64,000 nucleotides of DNA. It comes from Lucifuga dentata. Taxonomy: Eukaryota; Chordata; Actinopteri; Ophidiiformes; Bythitidae. The position numbers were made by a program, and so were the translations under genes. Location of the stretch: contig VXCM01000213.1 in NCBI GenBank assembly GCA_014773175.1, positions 1-64,000 of the forward strand, read 5' to 3'. Below are positions 61,756 through 64,000 of the stretch, in pieces. Within the stretch, counting starts at the first letter, position 1. Each line of letters starts with the position of its first letter. The notes below the pieces were generated by a model. That model did no database searches. It was not told the DNA's origin and was given only the letters and a program-made list of their open reading frames with translations.

Positions 61756-62425
61756 TATATAAGCCCCACTCTGTTGGTGTGTCAGCTTTTTCCTCCCTTC
61801 AAGCCTTGCCCCAAACACCAGCACCAAGAGACAAAGAAAGAGTCTGTAAGTGGATTTATTGACTTTTCAGTTATTTATCCCTAGTTTATTTGATCAGTAT
61901 TTAACCAACCTTTCTGTTATTTGTATTAGAACCTATGTTGACCATCACTGAAAGTTACTGTGTCAGGATTGTGGATGCATTAATCAAAGTGAGTTTAAGT
62001 ATGATGATTCTTAAACTCACTTTAACTCACTTTACTCATTTACTCTGTAAATTCTTTAACAGTTTAATCTTCCTGATTTATTCCTTTGTTTGTCATTAAT
62101 AATATGAATTGTAACTTTGTAATATTTTCTTGTTTGTACAGAAAAATCATCCACATCCACATTCACATCCTCATTTCTTGAAATCACGCAAATAAAGCGT
62201 GACAATGGTGCCCATGACCATGCACCTGCCCCTTCAACATCATAGTTTTTTCAGTCAAGGATCACTGAAGCGGTTCTGGTGGCACATGGTGACGCAACAT
62301 CTTACTAAGACTCTTTTTTTTGTTGGTTTTTCCCTTCATTTGTCAACATCTGTATGTGAGCAATGGTAAATTGTTTAGGTAATGCAACTTTTTTCGTCAT
62401 GATTTCCATTTATGTCAATAAAGGC
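61756..62425 (+). CDS. candidate three-exon micropeptide gene, His-rich 35-aa product (unrecognised)
   Basis: Not recognised. A TATA box (TATATAAG) at 61756-61763 predicts a start near 61786. A non-coding exon 1 ends at 61845 with donor GTAAGT. Exon 2 (61930-61988, after a pyrimidine-rich TTGTATTAG) carries ATG at 61935 and ends with donor GTGAGT. Exon 3 starts at 62142 after TTTGTACAG and reaches TAA at 62193-62195. AATAAA follows at about 62418. The predicted 35-residue protein starts MLTITESYCVRIVDALIK and ends with a His-Pro run HPHPHSHPH then FLKSRK. Splicing keeps phase 0 and the other two frames are closed. There is no signal peptide or membrane span. Promoter, splice sites and poly(A) signal agree, but coding potential is weak given the length, and the His run could arise from simple repeats. 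A non-coding RNA is the main alternative. Confidence 0.4.
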
Positions 62426-62454
62426 ACATGTAATCTTCTGTATAATCATTCACA

Positions 62455-62670
62455 CATAAAAACATGAACTTAAAGACTTTTAAAAGACACAGTTTAGTTT
62501 TTAATACATTTTGGGTGTGTAATACTTATGGATATCATCATACACATTCAACAGAAAAATACTCAAGATTAGTGCAAACCTTCTATATGTGAACTGTTCC
62601 ATTATATCACATTATGCTGAATTCTCAGGAAAAAGGGAGTACAAGTTGACTTCCTGAAAAACTGGTTTAA
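62455..62670 (+). repeat. diverged direct repeat, copy A
   Basis: Shares ordered blocks with 63090-63305: AAAGACTTTT, TTTAGTTTTTAATACATTTT, GGATATCATCATACACA, TATGTGAACTG.TCCATTA, AAAAGGGAG.ACAAGTTG and GACTT.CTGAAA.AA. Overall similarity looks about 70%. Confidence 0.6.
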
Positions 62671-62827
62671 TGTAGTTAATACATAAGTCATTTAATATTT
62701 CTACTGCCAAGTTTTAACGTTTCTTTCACATTAACATTGTCCTGCTCTCCACTACAGAGGACATGCTGTAAAAATAAGCTTGAAAAAAGTCTAAATTGTA
62801 AGATGCCTTTCCTTCAAATATATAGAA

Positions 62828-62975
62828 AAGAAAAGGCTCTGCACACTTTGATCCAATGCATGTAAAAAGTTTTATTGCCAAGCTTGCGGTTGTAGACCTT
62901 CTTCATAGATTCAACATTGATGTCTTGCTAGCTTTTTACTTGCATTGGATCAAGTGTGCAGAGCATTTTCTTTCC
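62828..62975. repeat. long imperfect inverted repeat (hairpin)
   Basis: CTCTGCACACTTTGATCCAA / TGCATGTAAAAAG at 62836-62868 pairs with CTTTTTACTTGCATTGGATC / AAGTGTGCAGAG at 62932-62963. The spacer is about 60 bp. It sits between the two direct-repeat copies. No ORF. It could be a foldback transposon end pair. Confidence 0.65.
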
Positions 62976-63089
62976 TATTGGTATTTTTGCTTTTTTTGCA
63001 GCTTGGCTTTTTGTCATGTGTGCAGTGATCTTTCTTTCTCCAAATATGTAGAAAATGAATATCCATTTATCATAATTATTAACACACAT

Positions 63090-63305
63090 GAAAACTTACA
63101 GTGTAACACATAAACTCAAAGACTTTTTAAAGATACTTAGCTTAGCTTTTAAAACATTTTGCATGTGCAATATATCAGGATATCTTCACACACACAATGG
63201 AAAATACTGGATGTGAACTGGCTCCATTAAGCAAAACATTTAACAGCATTAGCAGGATAAAAGGGAGAACAAGTTGGGATTTGACTTTCTGAAAGAATTG
63301 AGGTG
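63090..63305 (+). repeat. diverged direct repeat, copy B
   Basis: Counterpart of 62455-62670 with the same block order (AAAGACTTTTT, TTAGCTTTTAAAACATTTT, GGATATCTTCACACACA, GATGTGAACTGGCTCCATTA, AAAAGGGAGAACAAGTTG). It lies downstream of the ch25h stop on that gene's strand. Confidence 0.6.
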
Positions 63306-63799
63306 AATGCAATATGATCCTTAAGAAAATAAGGGATTGCCTGTGCTGACAGATTATACATGTGGGACATGAGTGGATGTGCAAACTTCCTGTTTCTGAG
63401 GTCTGATTTGCCATTAGGTAAGTGTAGTGAGTGAGTATGAAGTCATGCAGTCACCTGCGACAAATCGTTTACAAAGAGTGGACTTTCTGATGACCACAGA
63501 ATGTACATGAAATTTTTTTTTAAATAGTTCTCTTTAATAAAACATTGATTTTAAAGTGTCTTAGTGCATACACAATTGTGAATATAAGAGTAATCAGGAA
63601 TAAATTATTACTAAAATAGCCACATCATACCATCATAATGCATATCTTGTGGGAAATACTTAAAAATATAAATAAAAAATATATTTAGTTTTGTCATTAT
63701 ATAGTCATTCAATACTTTTAAAAAGTAGTGTATTTAGCTTCAATTGGATTACGTTCTCAGAACATTCTTGTTTGACATTACATTAGCAAAATGAATATC

Positions 63800-64000
63800 T
63801 CAGTCTATTTGCTTCATTAAGCTGTTTCCTTTAAGACACATAGGTAGTCTTTCACATATTTTAATAATCACAGTCTGTCTCTTCAAGTTGTCCTTGCGTC
63901 TTGTCTTCTCCATGTCCATCTCTTCTGCATGCAGCGTCCCAAAAAGTCTGTCCCAGTGCGTGAAGTATGGTGCATAGTTCACCTTGAATTTGAGGTGATG
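63800..64000 (-). CDS. ch25h: cholesterol 25-hydroxylase-like protein, C-terminal part (gene continues past window)
   Basis: The minus strand is open from the window end to a stop at 63800-63802, giving the last 66 residues. It reads HHLKFKVNYAPYFTHWDR then LFGTLHAEEMD. The HH followed by NYAPYFTHWDRLFGTL is the conserved end of the membrane-bound di-iron fatty acid hydroxylase domain of CH25H, where HH belongs to the last His box. The enzyme makes 25-hydroxycholesterol at the endoplasmic reticulum, a sterol and antiviral signal. The tail after LFGTL is longer than in human CH25H and basic. Teleosts have several ch25h-like copies, so the exact paralogue is open. The position and strand next to fas match human FAS-CH25H. 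Confidence 0.85.
   Translation of the reverse strand, partial: HHLKFKVNYAPYFTHWDRLFGTLHAEEMDMEKTRRKDNLKRQTVIIKICERLPMCLKGNSLMKQID

Noticed and set aside
62856..63113. 85-codon plus frame beginning MHVKSFIAKLAVVDLLH
   Set aside because: Runs through the hairpin and repeat copy B; no family similarity or splice support.

Overview
This window is nuclear DNA from a ray-finned (teleost) fish. Four genes are recognisable from intron-spanning exons, in the order papss2 (+), pten (+), fas (+), ch25h-like (-, cut off by the window end). The order and strands match the human 10q23 block PAPSS2-PTEN-FAS-CH25H, but the distances are much shorter (4 kb papss2-pten, 21 kb pten-fas, 9 kb fas-ch25h). ATAD1, which lies between PAPSS2 and PTEN in mammals, is not visible, and neither are the RNLS/LIP/ACTA2 genes between PTEN and FAS. 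Dense CA/GA/TAGA microsatellites, Tc1/mariner relics and short TIR elements point to a teleost.

Layout. 1-2400: upstream DNA with repeats. 2706-13892: papss2, 12 coding exons, 613 codons, bifunctional PAPS synthase. 13893-17500: 3' flank of papss2 and upstream region of pten. 17981-28063: pten, 9 coding exons, 414 codons. Its first intron has the exact hallmarks of a minor (U12-type) intron. 28064-49200: gene-poor, rich in microsatellites, TIR elements, a tRNA-Ile-like pseudogene and a mariner relic. 49315-55086: fas, 9 coding exons, 320 codons, with three cysteine-rich repeats, one membrane span and a C-terminal death domain. 55087-61750: repeats and Tc1 fragments. 61756-62425: a candidate unrecognised three-exon gene for a 35-residue His-rich peptide, with TATA box, splice sites and poly(A) signal. 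62455-63305: a diverged direct duplication around a hairpin. 63800-64000: the last 66 codons of a ch25h-family sterol hydroxylase on the minus strand.

The main non-genic signal is a short transposon family (about 560-590 bp, ends AGGACCATACC / GGTATGGTCCT, flanked by TTAA) with about 14 copies covering roughly 10% of the window. One copy is nested inside another and shows the TTAA target duplication directly; another makes up most of pten intron 5.

The assembly has one long gap and many single-N joins. Several single Ns are flanked by identical 45-67 bp copies, which are almost certainly unmerged contig overlaps and not real tandem duplications. The genes share no operon-like logic: papss2 makes the sulfate donor PAPS, pten dephosphorylates PIP3, fas is a death receptor, and ch25h makes 25-hydroxycholesterol. 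The link between them is conserved synteny.
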